Shown: piece after piece, positions 16,060 to 23,866 of the stretch
Layout of the letters: every line of letters starts with the position of its first letter
How positions within the stretch are numbered: the stretch's first letter is position 1
Assembly: GCA_964410625.1 (NCBI GenBank)
Contig: CAYPHY010000024.1
Coordinates: 1-64,000 of the forward strand
Reading direction: 5' to 3'
Source of the DNA: CAYPHY01 sp964410625
GTDB taxonomy: Bacteria; Chloroflexota; Anaerolineae; Promineifilales; Promineifilaceae
DNA length: 64,000 nt
Made by a program: the position numbers and the translations under genes
The notes under the pieces: model-generated
Database searches by the model: none
What the model was told of the DNA's origin: nothing
The model's input: the letters and a program-made list of their open reading frames with translations, nothing else

Positions 16060-16204
16060 GTTTCTCTCCTGAAAATAGTTACGCAGATTACGCGGATGGG
16101 TAATAAGAATTGCACGCAGATTACGCGGATACTTCGCTGTTGCTCGGTACAAGCTTTCATCCCTTTCCCACTCTCCAATCTCGCACTCTCCTAATCACTA
16201 ACCA

Positions 16205-16900
16205 CTAACCACTCCCCACTCTCCGCCACAGTGCAATACTGGCCTCCATCACCTGGCGAACGGCCGTTTCGGCGGCGTTTGGGTCGCGGGCGACCGCTGC
16301 GGCGGCCAGGACGGTGTAGAATGCTTGTGAACCTTCCCTGGCAATGGCGGGCTGGAAATAGCGCATCGCCATATCGGGATAGAAGTCGCGGAAGCCGTTG
16401 AGGATCAGTGTATAGATTTGGTTGCCCGACCAGACGGTGAGGTGGTGCTGCAAACGCCAATCGTAGGCGGCGTAGGCGGCCGGGTCATCGTCGAGTTGCT
16501 TGCTCTCGGCCAAAATTGCCACCACATCATCGGGTCGTTGGGCAACGGCCGCGCGGGTATAAGCGGGGGCCAGTTGCAGCCGGATTTCCAGCAGATGGGG
16601 AACAAAGTCCTTGGGCAGTTGTTCGCTATGTTCGACCAATGTCCGCAGCACATTAAGACCACCCTCTTGCCAATAATCATTGACAAGCGTCGGCCGTCCA
16701 TGATTAACGGTCAGCCAGCCGTCCCGCGCCAGCCGTTGGATCGCCTCACGTAAGGTCGGCCGTGTCACGCCTAATTGGACGGCTAGGTCCCGTTCACCAG
16801 GGAGATTGGAGCCGGGAGGGAATGTTCCGTTCAAGATGGCGGTGACGAGGGCTTGTTCGACGTAGTGATGGGGTTTTGGGGGGGCGGTCCAGGTATTCAT
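16205..16900 (-). CDS. GntR-type regulator closely resembling FadR
   Basis: A 231-residue regulator. The N-terminal winged helix holds FPPGSNLPGERDLAVQLGVT and TLREAIQRLARDGWLTVNHG. The all-helical C-domain follows the E. coli FadR pattern (GGLNVLRTL near 80, GNQIYTLILNGF near 155, ARYFQP-like MRYFQPAIA). FadR senses long-chain acyl-CoA and controls fatty-acid genes. It is the first gene of a probable three-gene set with the ADPS-like enzyme and GlpD. Confidence 0.83.
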   Translation of the reverse strand: MNTWTAPPKPHHYVEQALVTAILNGTFPPGSNLPGERDLAVQLGVTRPTLREAIQRLARDGWLTVNHGRPTLVNDYWQEGGLNVLRTLVEHSEQLPKDFVPHLLEIRLQLAPAYTRAAVAQRPDDVVAILAESKQLDDDPAAYAAYDWRLQHHLTVWSGNQIYTLILNGFRDFYPDMAMRYFQPAIAREGSQAFYTVLAAAAVARDPNAAETAVRQVMEASIALWRRVGSG

Positions 16901-16941
16901 AGGATGGGCGGTTTTGGTTATTGGTGTATTGATTATTAGCT

Positions 16942-17186
16942 CTGTTTAACGCAGAGGCGCGGAGAGACAGAGGCGCAGAGGTTTGGTTTTCTCTACGTCT
17001 CTGCTGCTCTGCGTCTCTGCGTTTTTAAGGAGTTTGTTTACCCTAAATTTCAACATGTTAGAGATAAACAATCTGGTAAGTGGTCATACCAGTTGTGATT
17101 ATTATGAAGGAACGGCCGCTAAATGTCAAGCATTTATAGCGCAGGTTGCCAACACACGAGCTTGCGGGTTGGCAACCCGCGCTACA
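16942..17186. repeat. Intergenic region with two inverted repeats (families A and D)
   Basis: In the 477-base gap 16901-17377. A family A element (ACGCAGAGGCGCGGAGAGAC against CTCTGCGTCTCTGCGT) lies at about 16948-17032. A family D element (GCGCAGGTTGCCAACACACGAG, then GTTGGCAACCCGCGCTAC) lies at 17140-17186. Open frames here run through the repeats and are not credible genes. No promoter for the next gene was clear. Confidence 0.6.
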
Positions 17187-17377
17187 ATAGTGGAACGTTC
17201 ACGCTTTCTTCACGCTAGATTTACAGCATTTTTATCGGTTCTCGGCCGCGGGGTGTTATCTTCTATAAAGCGTGTGGGAGCCACCGTGATGATGCCTGCT
17301 TGGTGGGGCAACCCGCCGGTAACTCACCTGCGTAAGGAACAGCAAATTAACGCAAGATTACCCGAAACAGCATAACT

Positions 17378-19378
17378 ATGGCAAACAGTAATAGACGTTC
17401 ATGGGGGAGCGGCCGTCCACAGCGCGACCCAACGCAAAGAAGCAAGCCCGTTTCGCCCTCTACCGGGTCACCGGATTCCGGACAGGCGGATGGGTTTGTC
17501 GAATCGGCCGATTTTTTACCTGATTGGCTGGCGGCCGAACCAACCAGACCAGCCCGCGCCAATCCTAAGCTTCTGTCAACAGCAGAGCAACCGGAAACGT
17601 TGCCCATAGACGAAGAGGATGATCTCGCTGCTCAGTTGGCATTGCTTGACCAGTTGTATGAGAGCGAACCGGCGGCCGCCTTCGGCTCTTCCGCGGCCGT
17701 CTCCGTTTTTGACACGCCCCCGTTGCCTACCACGACTCAAACGCCTCAATCCAGCGACGAACCGCCTGTGACTGACGATGTACAGGGGGATGATCAGGGA
17801 TTAAGCAGTGAGGTATTGGATGTCGGTGCGGTAGAGGAAAATGACATGCTGGCTGTTGTGCCGTTGGCGGCTGAACAGCAGAGCGAGCCTGCGGAGGAAG
17901 CGGCAGCCGAGATTGAACCGCTACTGGAACCCCAACCGCTGCCCGCGGCCGTGCCATCGCCAGTGACACGCGCTACCCTTGAAGTAGAACCCATGTCGAC
18001 ACCATTCGTGGCGGCGGATGCGCCGGAGCCAGTAGCCGCGCCGAGCAAGCCGTCTGCTGTGCCAGTCGTTTCAGCGGCGGTCAATCAAACGGCTACCCCT
18101 CGTCCCGTGGCCCAGCTAACGCCAGCGGTGGCGACGAGTGGCTATGCTACCCCCTCCCGCGCGACGTCGGTGGTCAGACAACCGGCGCGGAAGGCAGCCC
18201 AGGGTGTTGAACGCGGCCGTCCGCGCCGCCAACGCACGCGCAAGGTGTTGCTCGAAGGGGGCTTGCAGCGCGTGCCGGTACGTATTTTTGATCGCTTTGC
18301 CAAAGTGTCGCTGCTACTGGTGCTGCTCTTTGGGCTGCTGTCCTTCCTAATCTTACGATTTAATCCCTTTGCTTATTTTGCCGTCCAGTCGGCGACGGCG
18401 GCACGGCCGCAAACGGTGCGGCCGCCGGTGGATGCGCCGGGGCAGGGCAGCGAGTGGTGTCTGACCGGCGATTTTCTGGATAACCAGCGAGGGCATGTGC
18501 TGAGCGACAATGGATTGGTGGGGGATACCATCGCCGGGGACCGTGTCTTTTCCTTGCAGCAGACGATTGCCCAGCCCGGCACTTATTCCTGGCAGGTGGC
18601 GGCTTGTAACGACCCAGAGATAGTCTTTCCCCCGGAACCGACCTGGGTGGTGACGACGCAGCCGAACGAGACGGTGCTATTTACCGTTGATGGCAGCCAG
18701 CGAGGGCTTGCCCACTTTGTTTCTGCCCCTTATGTGGTGGCGGCCGATGATTCGGCCGCTTCCTTCCGCGTGATCGGTGATTTCCAGGATTGGGACCGGC
18801 ATGATCCAAACAGTATGCTGCAAAGAGTGGGTGCGGGCATTTACCAGCATGTGCGGCGTCTGTCACAGGCAGACCAATATAACGCCTATGTGGTGGCGGC
18901 CGACCTGGGCGAAGAGGATGGGTTGACGGCGATTGATGGCTATGGCCGCACGACCGCGCCGATACCGCTCACTTTTCGCACGATGCGGCGTGGGGATACG
19001 GCCGTTTTCCTGCTCGATCTCAACAAAGGGCGGGCGACGGTGCTATACAACATGAACCCCTTTCTGACGCAGATGGCTTATTACGGGGGGAATTGGTTGA
19101 CCGGTTTGCTGGTGGGGGCGGTTGCGCTGCTGATCTTGCTTTGGCTTCTGCTGCGTTCCAGCCTGCTTTGGCGTCATCGCAGTTGGCTGGATTCCGGCTG
19201 TCCTCGTTGCCATGAGCATGAGCTGATGCGTGTGGAGCGGCAACTGGTTGATCGCCTATTACACTTGCTCGGCCTTCCCGCTTACCGCTATCAGTGCCGC
19301 CACTGTACCTGGCAAGGCTTGCGGCTGAGCATTGGTGGTCTGTCGGCTTCCCCCCGTTCGCGGCTGGCGCGTCGGTAG
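17378..19378 (+). CDS. Envelope protein: disordered N-terminus, two membrane helices, tandem E-set-like domains, zinc ribbon
   Basis: A 666-residue protein of no named family. Residues 1-300 are rich in Ala, Pro, Glu and Thr and look disordered. A basic patch (RGRPRRQRTRK) precedes membrane helix 1 (about 311-333). Residues 345-560 contain two beta domains: WCLTGDFLDN ... GTYSWQVAACND and FRVIGDFQDWDRHDP, the latter like glycogen-binding CBM48/E-set modules. Helix 2 is at about 571-598. The C-terminus carries a CPRCHEHE ... CRHC zinc ribbon (607-650). By charge, the E-set part should lie outside and both ends inside. Confidence 0.6.
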   Translation: MANSNRRSWGSGRPQRDPTQRSKPVSPSTGSPDSGQADGFVESADFLPDWLAAEPTRPARANPKLLSTAEQPETLPIDEEDDLAAQLALLDQLYESEPAAAFGSSAAVSVFDTPPLPTTTQTPQSSDEPPVTDDVQGDDQGLSSEVLDVGAVEENDMLAVVPLAAEQQSEPAEEAAAEIEPLLEPQPLPAAVPSPVTRATLEVEPMSTPFVAADAPEPVAAPSKPSAVPVVSAAVNQTATPRPVAQLTPAVATSGYATPSRATSVVRQPARKAAQGVERGRPRRQRTRKVLLEGGLQRVPVRIFDRFAKVSLLLVLLFGLLSFLILRFNPFAYFAVQSATAARPQTVRPPVDAPGQGSEWCLTGDFLDNQRGHVLSDNGLVGDTIAGDRVFSLQQTIAQPGTYSWQVAACNDPEIVFPPEPTWVVTTQPNETVLFTVDGSQRGLAHFVSAPYVVAADDSAASFRVIGDFQDWDRHDPNSMLQRVGAGIYQHVRRLSQADQYNAYVVAADLGEEDGLTAIDGYGRTTAPIPLTFRTMRRGDTAVFLLDLNKGRATVLYNMNPFLTQMAYYGGNWLTGLLVGAVALLILLWLLLRSSLLWRHRSWLDSGCPRCHEHELMRVERQLVDRLLHLLGLPAYRYQCRHCTWQGLRLSIGGLSASPRSRLARR

Positions 19379-19503
19379 GAAGAGATTGGGAGATTGGAGA
19401 CTGGAGATTGGGTAGGAGTAGTCTATTGGTGTATTGGTGTATTAGTCTATTAGGCTAGACCAAAATACCAATAGACTAATACTAATACACCAGTACACTC
19501 TTA
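19379..19503. repeat. Inverted repeat of ATTGGTGTATTAGT units, families F and G
   Basis: GAGATTGGGAGATTGGAGAC runs into GTCTATTGGTGTATTGGTGT. This faces ACCAATAGACTAATACTAAT and ACACCAG. It lies between converging genes. Relatives are at 25193-25300 and 33908-33972. Confidence 0.7.
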
Positions 19504-19508
19504 ACTGA

Positions 19509-20213
19509 TTACCGCTCACCAGCTAAATAAATCCGCTTCCGGTGGATGATCGTGTCCAACGGGTCGAAGTCGAGGGTGCGGAGTACCTCGTCGGGGCGAC
19601 CAGTTTGGGTTGGGTTTTGGATAAGGTGCATTTGCAAGCGAGGCTCTCCTTCTGCTTCAGTCACTTCGAGGGAGAGGATTAACGGCCGTAAATCATACTC
19701 GCGCTTTTTCCCCTTTTTGCCTCCCTGCCGTTCACGTATTAGGGTATCGGCGGCCAATAGGGCAGCCACTTTTTGCACTAATTCGGTCTGATCCACCGGA
19801 TCGAGAAAGGTCACTTCATAGACGGAAGAGGAAACGGCCTGTTGCAGGGATGGCTCGGAGAGGGGGACTTCGGCCGCATGGTGGATGGCGATGCCGGGGG
19901 CGATGGCGGCGGCCAGTTGTTGGCGCACCTGTTCCGGCTCCATTGCTTCCGTCAGCCAGATGTCGGCCAGTTCCGCTGCGCTGGTATAGCCGAGGGGGAG
20001 GGCGGCCGCCAGCGAGAGGCGCGGCCGGCGGTTGAAGCCCTGCGAATAGGCGACGGGGATACCGGCGCGGTTGAGCGAACGTTCCAACGTTCGCGCCAGA
20101 TCGAGATGGCCGATGAAGCGAGTGTTGCCACGCTTGCTGAAGGTCAGGCGCAGCCGTTGAACGGCCGTGATTTGTTGGGTGGTTTCGGTCAGTTCTTTTT
20201 CCTTTTCTTCCAT
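19509..20213 (-). CDS. DUF2344 (TIGR03936) family protein
   Basis: A 234-residue protein of the family usually found fused or next to a B12-type radical SAM protein and ribonuclease E/G. The signature is clear: RLRLTFSKRGNTRFIGHLDL, then FNRRPRLSLAAALPLGYTS. Function is unknown; the usual neighbourhood suggests RNA or ribosome maturation. Here the radical SAM and RNase genes are not adjacent, yet rplU-rpmA lie 2.3 kb away, as if the ancestral cluster had been broken up. Confidence 0.85.
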   Translation of the reverse strand: MEEKEKELTETTQQITAVQRLRLTFSKRGNTRFIGHLDLARTLERSLNRAGIPVAYSQGFNRRPRLSLAAALPLGYTSAAELADIWLTEAMEPEQVRQQLAAAIAPGIAIHHAAEVPLSEPSLQQAVSSSVYEVTFLDPVDQTELVQKVAALLAADTLIRERQGGKKGKKREYDLRPLILSLEVTEAEGEPRLQMHLIQNPTQTGRPDEVLRTLDFDPLDTIIHRKRIYLAGER

Positions 20214-20336
20214 TCTGCTCTTTAGCGGTTTTCCGGTATGCTTAGATTATAGCCTATGACTCAATTTCTGCAGTTTTACCGCAGTTTTTGCGAAAACATA
20301 GGGTACAATTGGCGGCCTATCAAGATGAGGGGTGCG

Positions 20337-21887
20337 ATGCGGCTGTATTGGCTAATTGTTGGATTATGCGGGATGGTAGCCTTGCTGTTGAGCGGGTGTG
20401 AACGGCCGGACCCGGAGATTCCTCCTGAGTTGGCGACGATGGTGGGGACGGCCGACGCCGCGTTGCCTCCCACGCTGCCGGACGATGCAGAGACGCCGGT
20501 CATTGTCCAACTGGGAACGCCGGTTGCTGCTTATGCCGGAACACCGACGCCTGATCCACCTTTTGCTGGAAGCGGGGCGGCCGTCAATGCTGAGGGGATG
20601 ACCACCCACACAGTCAACGCCGGAGAGACATTGGGCGTGATCGCCCAGCTTTATGGCAGTACGGTTGAAGAGTTACAAACGATCAACAATTTGAGCAACG
20701 CCGATTTTCTGCAAGTCGGACAGGTGTTGCAAGTTCCGGGCGGGCAGGAGGGGAGTGCAGAAACGGCCAGCGACTTGAAGATCATCCCTGATAGTGAACT
20801 GGTTTATGGCCCATCGGCGCGGGGGTTTGATGTTCGCGCCTTGCTGACCGCGCTCAACAGCCATTTGTTGCGTCATGAGGAGGAGGTGGAGGGGCGGCTG
20901 TTGGCCGGACCGGAGATTGTACAGTTGGTGGCCGACCGCACCAGCATCAACCCGCGCCTGTTATTGGCGGTGATTGAGCATCGCACCGGTTGGGTGACGC
21001 AGCAACAGGGGGCAACGCTGGAGTTTCCGCTGGGGCATCGCACGGCCGGGACATTTGGCCTCTATCACCAGTTGATGTGGGCGGCCAACCAGCTCAATTG
21101 GGGGTATTACGGCCGCGCCGAAGGGGGCTTAAACGCTTTTACCGTCGGCGGCCGAACCTTGCGCTTTGCGCCGACGATCAACCACGGGACGGCCGGGGTG
21201 CAATTGTGGCTGGCAACCCATGACGACGCCAGCTATGAGGGTTGGCTGCAAGAGGTGGGGCCGGAGGGGTTTGCCGCTACCTACCGGCGGCTCTTTGGCA
21301 GCCCCTTTGCCTATACGGTTGAACCGATCTACCCGGCCGATTTGCAAGCCCCGGCGTTGTTGTTGCCCTGGACGGTGGGGGAGACATGGTATTTGACCAG
21401 CGGGCCGCATGGTGGTTGGAACACCGGTTCGGCCTGGGCGGCGCTGGATTTTGCCCCTCCGGCCGACCAGTTGGGCTGTGTCCCATCAGACTATTGGGTG
21501 ACGGCAATGGCGGATGGCACGGTGGTACGCAGCGACTTTGGGGCGGTGGTGGTGGATATGGATGGCGATGGCTATGCGGGAACGGGCTGGGCGATCACCT
21601 ATATGCATCTGGAAAGCCGCGACCGCATTCCGGTGGGAACGGCCGTTCGCGCGGGCGACCGGCTGGGGCATCCTTCTTGCGAGGGTGGCTTTTCCAACGG
21701 AACCCACACCCACATCGCGCGGACGTATAATGGCCGTTGGGTGTCGGCCGATGGGGCGTTGCCCTTTAATATGAGCGGCTGGGTGTCGCAGGGCCTCGGC
21801 CGCGAGTATGATGGGCTGCTGGTACGGAATGGCGAAAGCAAGGAGGCCTGCGTCTGTCGTGACGCGATAAATGCGATTTCGCATTAA
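20337..21887 (+). CDS. LysM lipoprotein with M23-peptidase-like domain
   Basis: A 516-residue secreted lipoprotein (lipobox LLSGC, Cys21). A LysM peptidoglycan-binding domain (about 91-135) starts HTVNAGETLGVIAQLYG. A middle helical region (ARGFDVRALLTALNSHLL) is followed by a LytM/M23-like C-domain: AWAALDFAPP, VTAMADGTVVRSDFGAVVVD, YMHLES and GTHTHIAR. The first zinc His of M23 (HxxxD) is replaced by Trp/Ala before LDF, though a histidine sits further upstream in GPHGGW. Activity is therefore uncertain. The start at 20337 has GAGGGG before it; an ATG at 20325 is possible. Confidence 0.82.
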   Translation: MRLYWLIVGLCGMVALLLSGCERPDPEIPPELATMVGTADAALPPTLPDDAETPVIVQLGTPVAAYAGTPTPDPPFAGSGAAVNAEGMTTHTVNAGETLGVIAQLYGSTVEELQTINNLSNADFLQVGQVLQVPGGQEGSAETASDLKIIPDSELVYGPSARGFDVRALLTALNSHLLRHEEEVEGRLLAGPEIVQLVADRTSINPRLLLAVIEHRTGWVTQQQGATLEFPLGHRTAGTFGLYHQLMWAANQLNWGYYGRAEGGLNAFTVGGRTLRFAPTINHGTAGVQLWLATHDDASYEGWLQEVGPEGFAATYRRLFGSPFAYTVEPIYPADLQAPALLLPWTVGETWYLTSGPHGGWNTGSAWAALDFAPPADQLGCVPSDYWVTAMADGTVVRSDFGAVVVDMDGDGYAGTGWAITYMHLESRDRIPVGTAVRAGDRLGHPSCEGGFSNGTHTHIARTYNGRWVSADGALPFNMSGWVSQGLGREYDGLLVRNGESKEACVCRDAINAISH

Positions 21888-21907
21888 CGGCCGCGTGGTT
21901 TAGGCCA

Positions 21908-22264
21908 TCATTTGTTTGATGAACGGCTTACCATCGGCCCCAACGGTCGGCCGCCAATCAGATGCAGATGCACATGAAAGACTTCTTGCCCGCCATGTTC
22001 GTTGCAGTTGATGATCAGCCGGTAGCCGCTTTCGGCAATGCCTTCTTCGGCGGCTAGTTTGGCGGCCGTTAGCAGCAATCTTCCGGCGACCTGTTCATCT
22101 TCGGCCGTCAGGTCGTTGACGGTGGGGATTTCCTTGTTGGGGATGATCAAAATGTGGGTTGGCGCGGCCGGGTTGATGTCACGAAAGGCCGTCACCAGAT
22201 CGTCCTGGTAGACAATATCGGCCGGTATCTCGCCTTGAATGATTTTGCTGAAGATGGTGGTCAT
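21908..22264 (-). CDS. HIT-family (histidine triad) protein
   Basis: A 118-residue nucleotide-binding hydrolase of the Hint/HinT branch. It has FSKIIQGEIPADIVYQDD at the start, DINPAAPTHILIIP, and the triad HVHLHLIGG, which carries the catalytic histidine. Family members split purine nucleoside phosphoramidates or AMP-lysine. The ATG at 22264 matches the family N-terminus; the extra upstream codons do not. Confidence 0.92.
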   Translation of the reverse strand: MTTIFSKIIQGEIPADIVYQDDLVTAFRDINPAAPTHILIIPNKEIPTVNDLTAEDEQVAGRLLLTAAKLAAEEGIAESGYRLIINCNEHGGQEVFHVHLHLIGGRPLGPMVSRSSNK

Positions 22265-22316
22265 AGTTGTGGTTTCTCCGTTCTGGGTCCAGTGAATGAT
22301 CTCTTTAAGCCATTGT

Positions 22317-22400
22317 AACGCGATTTGGGAAAATCGCGCCACCGTAGCCGTAGCACGGGTTGCTAACCCGTAGCTTCCGGTTTAGGCAAACCGGGCTACA
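22317..22400. repeat. Two adjacent inverted repeats (families J and D)
   Basis: AACGCGATTTGGGAAAATCGC at 22317-22338, then GTAGCACGGGTTGCTAACCCG and GGTTTAGGCAAACCGGGCTA at 22347-22400. They lie between the divergent HIT and rplU transcription units. Confidence 0.6.
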
Positions 22401-22404
22401 TTTT

Positions 22405-22433
22405 TTGACAATTCTCCCCAGATCGCCTATAAT
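22405..22433 (+). promoter_or_regulatory. Consensus promoter of the L21-L27-L31 operon
   Basis: TTGACA (22405-22410), a 17-base spacer, TATAAT (22428-22433). Full consensus, about 100 bases ahead of rplU, leaving room for a leader. Confidence 0.85.
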
Positions 22434-22494
22434 TTTTATTCGTGCTGCACGGGTTGACCAACCACGGCTCGTGTGGCTTACTTTTATTATCCAA

Positions 22495-22524
22495 AACCGG
22501 CATCCCGAGATGCCGGTTCTTTTT
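22495..22524 (+). terminator. Leader attenuator-like hairpin before rplU
   Basis: AACCGGCATC (22495-22504), loop CCGA, GATGCCGGTT (22509-22518), then CTTTTT: a perfect 10-base-pair stem with a T-run. The rplU Shine-Dalgarno GGGAGG follows at once (22525-22530). It has the form of an intrinsic terminator inside the transcribed leader. This points to attenuation or autoregulation of the ribosomal operon, as known for L21 leaders in other bacteria. Confidence 0.75.
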
Positions 22525-22536
22525 GGGAGGCTAATT

Positions 22537-22854
22537 GTGTACGTAATTGTGGAAAGTGGTGGCCGGCAATACCGCGCCGAAGAGGGTCACTCCTTCTCAG
22601 TCGAGAAGCTGCCCTATGAAGTCGGTGACCAAATTGAATTGACAGATGTTTTGCTGGTGGCGAATGGGGATGAAGTCCAGGTCGGCCAGCCCCTGATTTC
22701 GGGAGCATCGGTTAAGGCAACGGTCGTCGAGCAATATCGGGGTAAGAAGATTTTCGTTTGGAAATATAAGCCGAAGAATCGCTATCGGCGGCGGCGCGGA
22801 CACCGGCAGGATTATACGCGACTGCGTATTGACGAAATCGTTTTGGGAGGATGA
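22537..22854 (+). CDS. rplU: 50S ribosomal protein L21
   Basis: A 105-residue large-subunit protein that binds 23S rRNA near L20. The start is the GTG at 22537, six bases after GGGAGG. This gives the standard N-terminus VIVESGGRQYRAEEG; longer frames upstream are not coding. RKKIFVWKYKPKNRYRRRRG-like residues near the C-terminus are the rRNA-binding loop. First gene of the operon with rpmA and the L31 fusion. Confidence 0.97.
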   Translation: MYVIVESGGRQYRAEEGHSFSVEKLPYEVGDQIELTDVLLVANGDEVQVGQPLISGASVKATVVEQYRGKKIFVWKYKPKNRYRRRRGHRQDYTRLRIDEIVLGG

Positions 22855-22918
22855 AGGCTGAGGGATGAGGGATGAATAAATAGATTCATCCTTCAGCCTT
22901 CATCCCTCATCCTTTGGA
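22851..22918. repeat. GGATGAAGG inverted repeat, family E, inside the ribosomal operon
   Basis: GGATGAAGGCTGAGGGATGAGG faces CATCCTTCAGCCTTCATCCC. It begins in the last codon of rplU and ends before the rpmA SD GGATAGGAG. Confidence 0.75.
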
Positions 22919-22933
22919 TAGGAGAGTATAACA

Positions 22934-23194
22934 ATGGCACACAAGAAAGGTAGTGGGTCTTCGAGAAACGGCCGCGATAGCAACTCCAAACGCCTCGGCG
23001 TGAAGCGTTATGGCGGCGAACACGTAATCACCGGCAACATCATCGTCCGTCAGCGCGGAACGAAGATCAAGCCAGGTGCAAATGTGGGCGTGGGTAAGGA
23101 TTATACCATTTACGCGCTGACCGATGGGCAGGTGACGTTTGAGACGAAACTCGGCCGCAAGGTGGTCAGCGTTTATCCGGCGGAACAGGCGTAA
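22934..23194 (+). CDS. rpmA: 50S ribosomal protein L27
   Basis: An 86-residue protein whose N-terminus reaches the peptidyl-transferase centre. It begins MAHKKGSGSSRNGRDSNSKR, the mature-type N-terminus without the cleavable extension seen in Firmicutes, and continues RLGVKRYGG, IVRQRGTKIKPG. SD GATAGGAGAG precedes it. The following gene starts 29 bases downstream. Confidence 0.97.
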   Translation: MAHKKGSGSSRNGRDSNSKRLGVKRYGGEHVITGNIIVRQRGTKIKPGANVGVGKDYTIYALTDGQVTFETKLGRKVVSVYPAEQA

Positions 23195-23223
23195 GCCATT
23201 GGTTTTGGGGCAGGTAAATCGTT

Positions 23224-23670
23224 ATGAAGAAAGATATTCATCCTACATGGTACCCTGACGCCAAAGTCATCGTTGATGGCGAGGTGGTGATGACGGTTGG
23301 TTCCACCAAGCCGGAGATTAGCGTCGAAGTATGGTCGGGAACCCATCCCTTTTATACTGGAACACAACGTCTGTTAGACATTGAAGGACAGGTTGATCGC
23401 TTCTATCGTCGCTTGCAAAAGCGGAATGAAATCCAATCTTCAATGGAAGTTGAGGAAGCGAAGCGGTCGCCGGAGAACCTTTCGGTGGATAATATGTCGC
23501 TCGGCACGCGGGCGACGAATGCGTTGGTGGAAGCCAATGTGACGACGGTGGGCGATGTGTTGGCACTGTTGGAGCAGGGCGAGGACGCGCTGTTGGCGTT
23601 GCCGGGCATTGGTCAGAAGGCGTTGATTGATATCAAGCGTTTCCTGCGCGCGGAGGGTATGATCTCCTAA
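23224..23670 (+). CDS. rpmE: Ribosomal protein L31 fused to an RNA polymerase alpha-CTD-like domain
   Basis: A 148-residue fusion. Residues 1-68 are L31: MKKDIHP, STKPEISVEVWSGTHPFYTG. The four zinc cysteines of the C+ form are absent, so this is the zinc-free type. Residues about 83-146 (LSVDNMSLGTRATNALVEAN, then TVGDVLALL, LLALPGIGQKALIDIKRFL) match the helix-hairpin-helix of the RNA polymerase alpha C-terminal domain. L31 is normally about 70 residues. The extra domain could bind DNA, RNA or polymerase (inference). It ends a ribosomal operon and is followed by a clear terminator. Confidence 0.88.
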   Translation: MKKDIHPTWYPDAKVIVDGEVVMTVGSTKPEISVEVWSGTHPFYTGTQRLLDIEGQVDRFYRRLQKRNEIQSSMEVEEAKRSPENLSVDNMSLGTRATNALVEANVTTVGDVLALLEQGEDALLALPGIGQKALIDIKRFLRAEGMIS

Positions 23671-23707
23671 GATCAGGTTCTTCGTTTGTGGAACGCTGCG
23701 CTATAAT

Positions 23708-23744
23708 GGGGCAGGCGCGATTTACGTCGTGCCTGCCCTTTTTT
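23708..23744 (+). terminator. Rho-independent terminator of the L21-L27-L31 operon
   Basis: GGGCAGGC pairs with GCCTGCCC (23731-23738), followed by TTTTTT. Stem of eight or more G/C-rich pairs. Confidence 0.9.
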
Positions 23745-23754
23745 GATTAGTGGG

Positions 23755-23847
23755 TCTCACGCAAAGACGCAAAGTTCGCTAAGGCTTGTCCTGAACGGAT
23801 GTGTGTGAAGGAACTACTTTGCGTCTTAGCGTGCTTTGCGTGAGCTG
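23755..23847. repeat. Intergenic inverted repeat, family B (ACGCAAAGACGCAAAG)
   Basis: CTCACGCAAAGACGCAAAG faces CTTTGCGTCTTAGCGTGCTT and TGCGTGAG. Related to elements at 49957-50034 and 62471-62527. Confidence 0.75.
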
Positions 23848-23866
23848 TCGTTGAGGAGATGGGTAG

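Noticed and set aside
16983..17375. Plus-strand open frame of 130 codons in the gap before 17378
   Set aside because: It runs through family A and D repeats and has no family resemblance.
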